A DNA stretch of 38,674 nucleotides from CALMZY01 sp052033915 (lineage in GTDB: Bacteria; Verrucomicrobiota; Kiritimatiellia; CAIQIC01; JAGNIJ01). Below are positions 26,660-34,685 of this stretch, piece after piece. The stretch lies in NCBI GenBank assembly GCA_052033915.1, contig JBPOJF010000012.1:1-38674 (forward strand), read 5' to 3'. The notes beneath the pieces were generated by a model that worked only from the letters and a program-made list of their open reading frames with translations, was not told the DNA's origin and searched no databases. Numbering within the stretch: the stretch's first letter is position 1; every line of letters begins with the position of its first letter. The position numbers were made by a program, and so were the translations under genes.

Positions 26660-28354
26660 TCAGTGTTGAGCAGGTGTTTCCGTGGCGGGCTTGCATCTTT
26701 TCAACAGTCCGAAATTGCAGAGCCTCAGCGCAGTCTCTCCGTTCTCGTTCCGGATCAGTTCGTCTTGCGGCGTGAGCGACAGCAGCCAGTGCGTGGGTTC
26801 CGGGTTCAAGTCCTCGAACCCCGCGGCGGCCAGTTCGCGGGCCGCCCGGCGCGTCAGGTCCTGAAGCTCGCAGGCGGTGATCCGCTCCTCGTCCAGCGCC
26901 TGCTGGAGGTTGATGCCTTTGCAGTACTCCACGTCCTCGCGCGCGAGCAGGTCGTCCGACCCGTTCCAGTATCCCCAGACGGTGATGTAGTTGTGGTCGG
27001 GTCGCAGGACGGGGGACCCGTCCGGCGCGAGGATGTGCTTGTACATCTCGTAGCGGCGGTTGTCCAGGCTGTCGTCGTCATCCGTTTCCTGGCCGGTCAT
27101 GTACACGGCCCGGGGATACACGGCGGGGAATCCCTTCGCGTCCAGTTCCAGCGCGATCGCGAATTCCTCGAAGGGGCTGTTGTAGCCGTGGTCGGCGATG
27201 TGCCTGCCCTTCGCGCTCGCGGTGTCGACATCCGGTTCCTCGCCGACGCGGGAGATTTTCCACACGAGGTTGATGTTGTCCTTGGTTTTCGTGTGGAAGA
27301 CCTGGTTCGTCTTCGACAGCGGCTTGCGCGGGGTCCGGCGCCAGCGCTCGGGCAGGAAGTAGTCGAAGAGGGCGGGATCGCGGCCCACCACCCACAGCCG
27401 GCCCTGCGTGCTTTCGGAGTGCCCGTAAACGTAATCCACGTCCAGCACGCGCATGGGCCGGAGATGAGGCGGAAAATCCCGTGCCGGCGGCGGGACGAAA
27501 CGATCCTTCTGGTGCCGGAGATAGGCGGCCCGCCGTTCCGAGGCGACCTTCTGTTCGTGTTCCGGCGTCCGCTCGAGCAGTTCAAAATCGACCAGCGCGT
27601 ATGCGATGCGGCCGTCCCGGTAGCGCATCACGCCTCCGGTCGGCAGCGGCCGGACGATGAAGTGGTCCGGTTTGATGTCCAGCACACGGAACCCTTTCCG
27701 GCGCAGCTCCTCGATGCCGCGTTCGGTCAGGCGCGCGAGTTCGGCCCAGCGCCGGTCCGTGTCGGGGAATAGGGTCTGGAAGGCCTCGACGGCCGACACG
27801 CCCTTCACCCATTCGTAGATCAGGATGTACTGGCGGTAGATGTCGAGTTCCACGTTGCGGAACTTCGCCTTCTTGGATTCGATCTTCGTCTGCGAGCGGC
27901 CGGTCTGCCACAGCTTCAGCCTCTTTGCGGGCACGAAGATCGCCAGCGGCTTGTGCGTCCGCACGAGCGTGTGCGACGGATCCTCGCGCATTTCCATGAC
28001 GAGCGAGAACTCCTCGTAGGGGCTGTTGAACTCCGCCTCGGCGAATCGGGTGAACGTGAAGGTGTCGAACGGGATATCCTCGCCGACGCGGCACCACTTG
28101 ACGACCAGATCCTTGCTGAATCCGTCGACGGGTTTTGTGCGCACGCGGTAAACCATGCTGGTGCCGCTCAGCCGCTCGCGGTGCTGCTCGAACCACGCCG
28201 GCTCGAACCAGCTCTCCGGCTTGAGGTTCTCGTAGAAAGGCGCGCCGAATTTCGTGAGGTACAGGTCTCCGCCGTCCGCCGTCTTGACGTGGACATACTC
28301 CACGCCCAGCAGGTTGAGCGTCTTGGCGTTTTCCGGTTGGCGCGATCGGATCAC
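26660..28354 (-). CDS. Tandem protein-kinase-fold protein (kinase plus degenerate copy)
   Basis: About 564 residues made of two similar halves. Shared phrases include KWCRVGED-(14-16)-FNSPYEEFSLVMEM in half 1 and WKISRVGEE-(16)-YNSPFEEFAIALEL in half 2, each with a Lys like that of the kinase ATP site and a helix Glu. Half 1 has a catalytic-loop-like LDIKPDHFIV (D226, K228) and DFE (D256). Half 2 has LNPEPTHWLL and CNFGLL, so catalytic residues are lost and it is probably a pseudokinase. The GTG at 28354 is chosen because family-like sequence begins there and a promoter sits directly before it. The frame stays open for 1.6 kb upstream, but only antisense to another gene. Substrate unknown; a small-molecule or sugar kinase is also possible. 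Confidence 0.7.
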   Translation of the reverse strand: MIRSRQPENAKTLNLLGVEYVHVKTADGGDLYLTKFGAPFYENLKPESWFEPAWFEQHRERLSGTSMVYRVRTKPVDGFSKDLVVKWCRVGEDIPFDTFTFTRFAEAEFNSPYEEFSLVMEMREDPSHTLVRTHKPLAIFVPAKRLKLWQTGRSQTKIESKKAKFRNVELDIYRQYILIYEWVKGVSAVEAFQTLFPDTDRRWAELARLTERGIEELRRKGFRVLDIKPDHFIVRPLPTGGVMRYRDGRIAYALVDFELLERTPEHEQKVASERRAAYLRHQKDRFVPPPARDFPPHLRPMRVLDVDYVYGHSESTQGRLWVVGRDPALFDYFLPERWRRTPRKPLSKTNQVFHTKTKDNINLVWKISRVGEEPDVDTASAKGRHIADHGYNSPFEEFAIALELDAKGFPAVYPRAVYMTGQETDDDDSLDNRRYEMYKHILAPDGSPVLRPDHNYITVWGYWNGSDDLLAREDVEYCKGINLQQALDEERITACELQDLTRRAARELAAAGFEDLNPEPTHWLLSLTPQDELIRNENGETALRLCNFGLLKRCKPATETPAQH

Positions 28355-28360
28355 CGGATG

Positions 28361-28389
28361 AATGTAACGTGCCGAGGCGCGCGCCGCAA
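28361..28389 (-). promoter_or_regulatory. Promoter implying leaderless transcript for the kinase-fold gene
   Basis: Minus strand: TTGCGG (28389-28384), a 17-bp spacer and TACATT (28366-28361). Only 6 nt separate the -10 from the GTG start, so transcription should begin at the start codon itself. This would explain the missing ribosome site. Confidence 0.45.
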
Positions 28390-28472
28390 CCGGGGTTTTG
28401 AGAAAGGGGGTCCGGGGCCTTGGCCTTCGGCGCCGGATGCCGCGGGAGATCCCGTTATTCCGTTTCTTAGGC

Positions 28473-28501
28473 TTTGCACCTTCCAGGGTCTTGGCTATGT
28501 T
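28473..28501 (+). promoter_or_regulatory. Promoter implying leaderless transcript for the flavoprotein gene
   Basis: TTTGCA (28473-28478), a 17-bp spacer, TATGTT (28496-28501), then 6 nt and the ATG at 28508. Same geometry as the divergent promoter for the kinase-fold gene, and again no Shine-Dalgarno. Confidence 0.45.
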
Positions 28502-28507
28502 TTCCAC

Positions 28508-30142
28508 ATGAATTCCAAGTCCTGTTCGCATTTCGAAACCGTTCATCCCCTGTATGTCGATTTCCTTCGCGACGAGTCGCGGAAGATCGGCGCTGCGGAT
28601 TCCATTTCCTTTCCGACGACGGAGGAAGAGGTTCGCGGAATCATGGCGGAGGCCCATGCGCGGCATGTGCCGGTGACCTTCCAGGGCGGGCGGACGGGCA
28701 TCACGGCCGGCGCGGTTCCCTTCGGCGGCCACATTCTGAATCTCCACCGGATGAACCGGATTACCGGGCTTCGCTTCGATCCGGCGGACAATCGTTTTTT
28801 TGTCGCCGTGCAACCGGGTGTCGTGCTGGCCGACCTGCGGGCGGCCCTGGAGAAACAGGAATTCGATACGGCCGGCTGGATGCCGCCCTCGTTGGAGGCG
28901 TTGAACGCCCTGCGTTCCCATCGGCCGGTCTTTTTCCCGCCGGACCCCACCGAGTCCACGGCGACGATCGGCGGCATGATCGCGTGCAACGCATCCGGCG
29001 CGCGCACATTCAAGTACGGCCCGACACGGAAGTACATTGAAAGCCTTCGCGTGGTGTTCGCGGACGGGGCGACGGCTACCGTGCGGCGCGGCCGGCAGCG
29101 GGCGGTGGAACGCAGCTTCGCGCTTCTGTGCGACAACGGCCGGAAGATCGAGGGATCGCTGCCCTCGTACAGCCTTCCGCCCGTCAAGAACGCGGCCGGG
29201 TATTTCGCCGAGGACGACATGGATCTTGTGGACCTTTTTATCGGGTCCGAGGGCACGCTGGGCGTGATCGTGGAGGCCGAACTGTCCCTCATCAACGCCC
29301 CGGTTCTGAAGTGGGGCGTGATGGCGTTCTTCAAGTCCGAGCGCGACGCGCTGATCTTCGTGCGCCTGGTTCGCGGGGACCTCATGGAGATGCACGCGCC
29401 CGTGGTGCGCCTGCGGCCCGCCGCCATCGAATTCATCGACAGCCGTGCGCTGGATCTCCTGAGGAGAAAGAAAAGCCGGTACGACATCCTCGCCGATATG
29501 CCCGAACTGCCCGCGCAGTTTCACACGGGCGTCTATGTCGAATTTCACGGGGACAACGAGGCCGAGTTGGTCGCCGCCGTCGAGACCCTTTCCGAGATCA
29601 TGGCCAGGTGCGGCGGCGAGGAGAGCGCCGCGTGGACGGCGATGGACGACCGCGAGATGAAGCGACTCCACGATTTCCGGCACGCGGTGCCCGAGACGGT
29701 GAATCTGACGATCGACGAGCGCCGCAGGAAGGAGCCCGCACTCACGAAGCTTGGGACGGACATGGCGGTGGGGGACGGCGATCTGGAAAAGGTGATGGCT
29801 CTCTATCATTCCGCTCTCGCCGCCGCGTCGCTTCAGTACGTCATGTTCGGCCACGCGGGGGACAATCACATCCACGTCAACGTGCTGCCCGCCACGATGG
29901 AAGAGTATGAAGTCGGGAAAGCCGTTTACCTGGACTGGGCGCGCGAAGTGATTCACCGCATGGGGGGCACGGTTTCCGCCGAGCACGGCATCGGCAAGCT
30001 GAAGATCGCGTTGCTGAAGGAGATGTACGGCGAGGAGGGTGTCCGGCAGATGCGGGCCGTCAAGCAGGCGTTCGATCCGGAGTTCAGGCTGAACCGGGGG
30101 AACCTTTTCGACGAACAGCCAACGCCGAACGCCGAATGCTGA
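28508..30142 (+). CDS. FAD-binding 2-hydroxyacid dehydrogenase (GlcD / D-lactate dehydrogenase type)
   Basis: 544 residues. The N-terminal FAD domain (PCMH/FAD_binding_4) has VPVTFQGGRTGITAGAVP, FFPPDPTESTATIGGMIAC-NASGARTFKYGPTR and FIGSEGTLGVI. The C-terminal FAD-oxidase domain has FGHAGDNHIHVNV and TVSAEHGIGKLK, and ends in LNRGNLF. The family oxidises D-lactate, glycolate or other 2-hydroxyacids with FAD; the natural acceptor is often an electron-transfer flavoprotein or quinone. No CCG iron-sulfur domain or Etf genes are next to it, so acceptor and substrate are open. The ATG at 28508 fits the family start; the open frame upstream is antisense to the kinase gene. No ribosome site; leaderless expression predicted. 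Confidence 0.9.
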   Translation: MNSKSCSHFETVHPLYVDFLRDESRKIGAADSISFPTTEEEVRGIMAEAHARHVPVTFQGGRTGITAGAVPFGGHILNLHRMNRITGLRFDPADNRFFVAVQPGVVLADLRAALEKQEFDTAGWMPPSLEALNALRSHRPVFFPPDPTESTATIGGMIACNASGARTFKYGPTRKYIESLRVVFADGATATVRRGRQRAVERSFALLCDNGRKIEGSLPSYSLPPVKNAAGYFAEDDMDLVDLFIGSEGTLGVIVEAELSLINAPVLKWGVMAFFKSERDALIFVRLVRGDLMEMHAPVVRLRPAAIEFIDSRALDLLRRKKSRYDILADMPELPAQFHTGVYVEFHGDNEAELVAAVETLSEIMARCGGEESAAWTAMDDREMKRLHDFRHAVPETVNLTIDERRRKEPALTKLGTDMAVGDGDLEKVMALYHSALAAASLQYVMFGHAGDNHIHVNVLPATMEEYEVGKAVYLDWAREVIHRMGGTVSAEHGIGKLKIALLKEMYGEEGVRQMRAVKQAFDPEFRLNRGNLFDEQPTPNAEC

Positions 30143-30193
30143 AGCAGGAAGTCGTTCTCGATCGGGAAGGCGATATCAGGAACGGAATCCGCG

Positions 30194-32272
30194 TCAGCGT
30201 TTCGGCGGCATCGGGGACCGGCAGATCGTCAGCCGCAGCCCGCATCGCAGACACCGGTTGGCTTCGCGCACGGCCGTATCCTCATCGAACGTGGACTCCA
30301 CCTCGGCGAAGCTCCTGGTCCTTTGGGCCGGCGGGAGGACCGGCGTCTTCGGGCGCTTGCGTCCCGTGAACTGCGTTTCGCGGCCGAGGCGCGGATTCTG
30401 TTTCTCCAGGGAGGCCAGCGATTCCTTGATGTTCCCGGCGCCGCCGAGATACTTGTCCATCGCCTCGGCCGCCTTCCGGCCGGTGTTAATGGCCTCGATC
30501 ACGGTAGCAGGCCCGCTGACAACGTCGCCGCCGGCGAATACGCCCGGGCGCGAGCAGGCCAGAGAGGCCGGGTCGGCCTGTACGCGGCCCTTCTTGTCCA
30601 GCGCCACCTTGAACCCTTCCGGCACGGCCGTTTTCTGCCCGATCGCCATGATCAGGTGATCCGCTTCCTGGACATACTCGCTTCCTGTGACCGGCACGGG
30701 ACTTCGCCGTCCGCTCGAATCCGGTTCACCCAGTTCCATGCGGATACATTCGATCTTGAGCTTCCGGCCGTCGGGCAGAACCTTCTGGGGCGCGACGAGA
30801 AACTGAATGTCCACGCCTTCCTCCAGCGCGTACTCGACCTCTTCCGGCGACGCCGGCATCTCCTCGCGCGTGCGCCGGTAGAGCATGATCACCTTCGCGC
30901 CCATCCGCAGTGCGGTGCGCGCGACGTCCATCGCGACGTTGCCGCCGCCGACCACCGCCACCGTGCCGCCCAGCTTGATCTCCTCCCCCCAGTTGACCTT
31001 CTCCAGAACGGACAGTCCGTCCAGCACGCGCGGGTCGTCCTCGCCGGGAATCCCCATCTTGGCGCCCTTGGCCGCGCCGACTCCGAGGAACACCGCCTGC
31101 ACGCCCTCGTCAAACAGCTTGTCCAGCGATTCCACGCGCGCGCCGGTTTTGATCTCGACGCCGATCTCCTCGATGCTCCGGATTTCCTGGTCGAGCACTT
31201 CATCGGTCAGCCGGTAGCGCGGGATGCTGGCGCGCAGGCTGCCGCCGGCTTTCGGGGCCGCCTCGTACACTGTCACACTGTGCCCCAGCCGCCGCAAGAA
31301 CCACGCGCATGTCAGGCCGGCCGGGCCGGACCCGATGACGGCGGTCTTTTTGCCGGTCGCGGGCATCATGGGGATGACGGACTTCCACTCGCCGGTGTCC
31401 ACCTGCGCCACGAATCTCTTGAGTTCGCGGATCGCGATCCCCTCGTCGAGCGCGCAGCGACGGCACGCCTTTTCGCAGGGGTGCGGGCACACGCAGCCGA
31501 GGACGAAGGGGAACGGGGCGATGTCGCGAATGACCTGCAGGGCTTCCTGGAACCGGCCCTCGGCGATCAGACCCACGTACTGCGGAATGTGGATGCCCGC
31601 GGGGCAGGCATCCTGGCACGGCAGGATCCGTTTCTCGCGGTCCGCCCACGGAATCGGGTCGCGGTCGCGCAACGCGCCCGTCGGACAGACTTCCACGCAG
31701 GCGCCGCAGAACCGGCACTCCGCCTTGCGGATATCTTCGCCGCCGACGGTCGAGACCTGGCTCTCGATGCCGCGGTTTATGAATCCGATCGCCCCCACGC
31801 CGCGGACTTCCTGGCACATGCGGACGCAGCGGCCGCACAGGATGCACAGATTCGGGTCGCGGATGAAGAACGGATCGTCGTCGGCGACCGGCAGGCGCTT
31901 CGGTTTCGTCTTGTACGTGGACAGCAAGTTCCGTGTGCCGGTGTATTCCACGACCTTCTCCAACTGGCTGTCCTTCCGGAGCTCCGTCGGGCCCTCGCTC
32001 AGGATGAGCCAGAGCAGGTCCTGCCGCATCTTCTGCAGCTTGTCGGAATTCGTGCGGACGACCATGCCGTCCTTCGCAGGCGTGGTGCACGACGTCGGCA
32101 GGCCGCGCATGCCGTCGATCTCGACGATGCACAGGCGGCAGGCGCCGACCGGCCGCAGGTCCGGGTGATAGCAGAGGTTGGGGATGTAGAGGCCCGCCGC
32201 AAGCGCGGCCTCGAGCACGGTCTTTCCGTTCTCCACCTCAACCGATTTTCCGTCTATGGTCAGCTTGATCAT
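30194..32272 (-). CDS. stnC: StnC-like subunit: NuoG-type Fe-S domains fused to NADPH-type GltD/NfnB domain
   Basis: 692 residues. [2Fe-2S] ferredoxin domain (C34, C45, C48, C62); no His-Cys cluster; two [4Fe-4S] sites (C143/146/149/153, C186/189/192/196). A GltD-like part follows, with its own Cys cluster region (CQDACPAG, CVCPHPCEKAC), FAD motif GSGPAGL (314-320), a second nucleotide site VVGGGNVAMDVARTALRMGA with YRRTREEMPA typical for NADP(H), and FAGGDVVSGPATVIEAI. It ends in CLRCGLRLTIC. With NuoF- and NuoE-like partners this matches the Sporomusa-type transhydrogenase StnABC, which couples NADPH to NAD+ and ferredoxin by bifurcation. A formate dehydrogenase accessory subunit is the alternative, but no FdhA is nearby. 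The start overlaps stnB by 4 nt. Confidence 0.82.
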   Translation of the reverse strand: MIKLTIDGKSVEVENGKTVLEAALAAGLYIPNLCYHPDLRPVGACRLCIVEIDGMRGLPTSCTTPAKDGMVVRTNSDKLQKMRQDLLWLILSEGPTELRKDSQLEKVVEYTGTRNLLSTYKTKPKRLPVADDDPFFIRDPNLCILCGRCVRMCQEVRGVGAIGFINRGIESQVSTVGGEDIRKAECRFCGACVEVCPTGALRDRDPIPWADREKRILPCQDACPAGIHIPQYVGLIAEGRFQEALQVIRDIAPFPFVLGCVCPHPCEKACRRCALDEGIAIRELKRFVAQVDTGEWKSVIPMMPATGKKTAVIGSGPAGLTCAWFLRRLGHSVTVYEAAPKAGGSLRASIPRYRLTDEVLDQEIRSIEEIGVEIKTGARVESLDKLFDEGVQAVFLGVGAAKGAKMGIPGEDDPRVLDGLSVLEKVNWGEEIKLGGTVAVVGGGNVAMDVARTALRMGAKVIMLYRRTREEMPASPEEVEYALEEGVDIQFLVAPQKVLPDGRKLKIECIRMELGEPDSSGRRSPVPVTGSEYVQEADHLIMAIGQKTAVPEGFKVALDKKGRVQADPASLACSRPGVFAGGDVVSGPATVIEAINTGRKAAEAMDKYLGGAGNIKESLASLEKQNPRLGRETQFTGRKRPKTPVLPPAQRTRSFAEVESTFDEDTAVREANRCLRCGLRLTICRSPMPPKR

Positions 32273-34038
32273 CGTATGGCCATGAAACTGCAGGCGTTAT
32301 AACATGACTTGCATCGGATGCACTTTGCGCGGTCGAGGGTTGCGGTCGTCCCCTTCTTCCATGTGATCGCATCGACCGGGCAGACCTTGAAGCAGGCGCC
32401 GCATTTGACGCACGCGTCCTGGATCACTTCGAAGTGGAGGAGTTCGGTGCAGACATGCGCCGGGCATTCCCGGTCCTTCACATGCGCCTCGTACTCCTCC
32501 GGGAAGTACCGCAGCGTCGTGATCGCCGGGTTGGGCGCCGTATTGCCGAGCCCGCACAACGCGGTGTTCCTGATCGTCTCGCCCATCTCCTTCAGGAACG
32601 TGATGTGCTCCGGCGTGCCGCGGCCGGCGGTGATTTCCTCGAGCGCCTCGAGCATCCGCTTCAGGCCCACGCGGCACGGCGTACACTGGCCGCAGGATTC
32701 CTCGACCGTGAACGACAGAAAGTAGCGCGCGACGTCCACCATGCACGTCGTCTTGTCCATGATGATGATGCCGCCGGACCCCATGATCGCGCCCGTATTC
32801 GTGATCGACTCGAAATCGATCGGCGTATCCACGAGCGACTCGGGCAGACAGCCGCCCGACGGGCCGCCGAGTTGGACGCCCTTCAGGCCGACCTTCTTTT
32901 TGATCATGCCGCCGCCCGGTCCGAAGACGAGTTGGCGGATCGTCGTGCCCATCGGCACCTCGACCAGCCCGGTATTCTTGATCTTGCCCGCCAGCGCGAA
33001 GACCTTCGTGCCCTTGCTGCCCGCCGTGCCGATCGAACTGAACCACTCCGCGCCCTTGTTGAGGATCGCCGGGATGTTGCAGAACGTCTCCACGTTGTTG
33101 ATCAGCGTGGGCGCGTCCCAGACGCCCTTGTGCGCGGGGAAGGGCGGTTTCACGCGCGGCGCGCCGCGCCTGCCCTCGATGGACGCGATCAGTGCCGTCT
33201 CTTCGCCGCAGACGAACGCGCCCGCGCCCTGCATGATGCGAATATCGAACGAAAACTCGCTGCCGAGAATCCTGCGGCCGAGAAACCCCTTCCTCCGCGC
33301 CTGTTCGATGGCGAGAGTCAGGCGCTTGATGGCCAGCGGATATTCCGCGCGGCAGTAAACGATTCCCTCCTGCGCGCCGATCGCGTAGCCGGCGATGATC
33401 ATGCCTTCCAGGACGGCGTGCGGGTCGCCTTCCAGCAGGCTGCGGTCCATGAACGCGCCCGGGTCGCCCTCGTCCGCGTTGCAGATAACATATTTCCGGT
33501 CGCCCTCGGCATCCCGGCAGAACCGCCACTTCCGGCCGGTGGAGAACCCCGCGCCGCCGCGCCCGCGAAGGCCCGACTTATGCACTTCCTCGATGACATG
33601 GGCGTACGGCTGGGCCAGTGCCTTTTGAAGCGCCGTGTAGCCGCCGACCGAGAGGTAATCCTCGATCGTCTCCGGGTCGATCTCGCCGCAATGCGCGAGC
33701 ACGATCCGCATCTGGCCCTTGAAGAAATCCTCGTAGTCCCGGCCCGCTCGCAGGGACGCCACCGGTTCGCCCTTCACGATGTGCTCTTCGACGAGCTGCT
33801 TCACGTCACCGGGCTGGATGTATTCGTAGACCACGCGTCCGTGCCGGGGCGTGATGATATCCACCAGCACGTCGCGGAACAGCCCGCGGTCGCCCGTGCG
33901 GACGATGTTCCAGTCGTTCCGCAGGCCGCGGAGGGAGAGTTCGTGTTCAAACGCGTCCGCCACCTTCTCGGCGCCGGCCGCCGCGCCGCTGGTGCCGACG
34001 CAGATGAGGACCTTGTTCTGGGGATGGGGGAGAGTCAT
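32269..34038 (-). CDS. stnB: StnB-like flavin subunit (NuoF/HydB-like)
   Basis: 589 residues. The N-terminal thioredoxin-like domain has lost its cluster ligands: the usual C-x4-C reads CVGTSGAAAG and the C-x3-C reads TGDRGLFRD. The NuoF core is intact (SGLRGRGGAGFSTGRKW, NADEGDPGAFMDR, GAGAFVCGEETAL, ESCGQCTPCRVG...ALCGLG), followed by a C-terminal two-[4Fe-4S] domain (CVKCGACFKVC, CIRCKSCYNAC). It binds FMN and NAD(H) and probably ferredoxin. It is clearly homologous to the HydB encoded at 3608-5767 but about 130 residues shorter, with one (degenerate) thioredoxin-like domain instead of two. It sits 6 nt after stnA and overlaps stnC. Confidence 0.85.
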   Translation of the reverse strand: MTLPHPQNKVLICVGTSGAAAGAEKVADAFEHELSLRGLRNDWNIVRTGDRGLFRDVLVDIITPRHGRVVYEYIQPGDVKQLVEEHIVKGEPVASLRAGRDYEDFFKGQMRIVLAHCGEIDPETIEDYLSVGGYTALQKALAQPYAHVIEEVHKSGLRGRGGAGFSTGRKWRFCRDAEGDRKYVICNADEGDPGAFMDRSLLEGDPHAVLEGMIIAGYAIGAQEGIVYCRAEYPLAIKRLTLAIEQARRKGFLGRRILGSEFSFDIRIMQGAGAFVCGEETALIASIEGRRGAPRVKPPFPAHKGVWDAPTLINNVETFCNIPAILNKGAEWFSSIGTAGSKGTKVFALAGKIKNTGLVEVPMGTTIRQLVFGPGGGMIKKKVGLKGVQLGGPSGGCLPESLVDTPIDFESITNTGAIMGSGGIIIMDKTTCMVDVARYFLSFTVEESCGQCTPCRVGLKRMLEALEEITAGRGTPEHITFLKEMGETIRNTALCGLGNTAPNPAITTLRYFPEEYEAHVKDRECPAHVCTELLHFEVIQDACVKCGACFKVCPVDAITWKKGTTATLDRAKCIRCKSCYNACSFMAIR

Positions 34039-34044
34039 GGCGTC

Positions 34045-34527
34045 CTATTTGTAATTCTCCATGACCTCGTCCATCTTCTGCGCCGTACAGCGTCCGTAGA
34101 AATCGTTATCGATCATCACCACCGGCGCCATGCCGCAGCAGCCGAGGCACGCCACGCGCTCGATCGTGAAGCGGTTGTCTTTCGTGGTCTCCTCGACCTG
34201 GACGCCGAGCTTGCCGCAGATGTGATCGAGGATGTCCTTGCCGCCCATGATGTAGCACGCGGTGCCCTGGCAGACGCGGATCGTGTGCCGGCCGCGGGGT
34301 TCGAGGTAGAACTGCGCATAGAACGTCAGGATGCCGTAGACCTCGACGGGGAACACGCCCGCCGCCTCGGCGATCGGCTCGATCGCCTCGCGCGGGACAT
34401 ACCCGAACCGCTCCTGCATCTTCTGGAGCAGGGGAATCAGAATGCCTTTCCGGCCGCGGAACGGCGCGATGACGGCATCCATGTCGGCCCGGCTGATCTG
34501 GGTTTTGGTTTCCACGTCTGTACTCAC
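34045..34527 (-). CDS. stnA: StnA-like subunit (NuoE/HydC-like, [2Fe-2S])
   Basis: 160 residues, NuoE family. All four [2Fe-2S] ligands are visible in CQGTACYIMGG and CLGCCGMAPVV. GTG at 34527 is taken as start, with AGGA a few bases upstream. First gene of the stnABC unit. It resembles HydC (1332-1844) but is a separate lineage, suggesting two independent NuoEF-type modules in this genome, one serving H2 and one serving NADPH. About 160 nt upstream of it are non-coding and should hold the promoter, though several weak -35/-10 pairs are possible. Confidence 0.85.
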   Translation of the reverse strand: MSTDVETKTQISRADMDAVIAPFRGRKGILIPLLQKMQERFGYVPREAIEPIAEAAGVFPVEVYGILTFYAQFYLEPRGRHTIRVCQGTACYIMGGKDILDHICGKLGVQVEETTKDNRFTIERVACLGCCGMAPVVMIDNDFYGRCTAQKMDEVMENYK

Positions 34528-34685
34528 TCTGTCCTGCCTTCAGGGGAGACCTTGCGGCTCGAACAACTTACCACACACGCGCGGTCTTTCCAGTTCGTTG
34601 GAGCGCGGATCATGGTAAAATGCGTTTCGATTCGCAACCGAAAACAGCGTTGCCGGGCGCGCTTTCAGGGAGGGGTGGAAACGGC

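Noticed and set aside
28355..29986. Upstream extension of the kinase-fold gene to an 1108-residue protein
   Set aside because: The extra 544 residues run antisense through the flavoprotein gene, whose FAD motifs are intact. Kinase-like sequence begins only near 28354, where a promoter is found.
30194..34527. Complex I NuoEFG module or formate dehydrogenase
   Set aside because: The third gene lacks the molybdopterin domain of NuoG/FdhA and instead has a GltD/NfnB-type flavin domain with an NADP-like site. No formate dehydrogenase catalytic gene is present.
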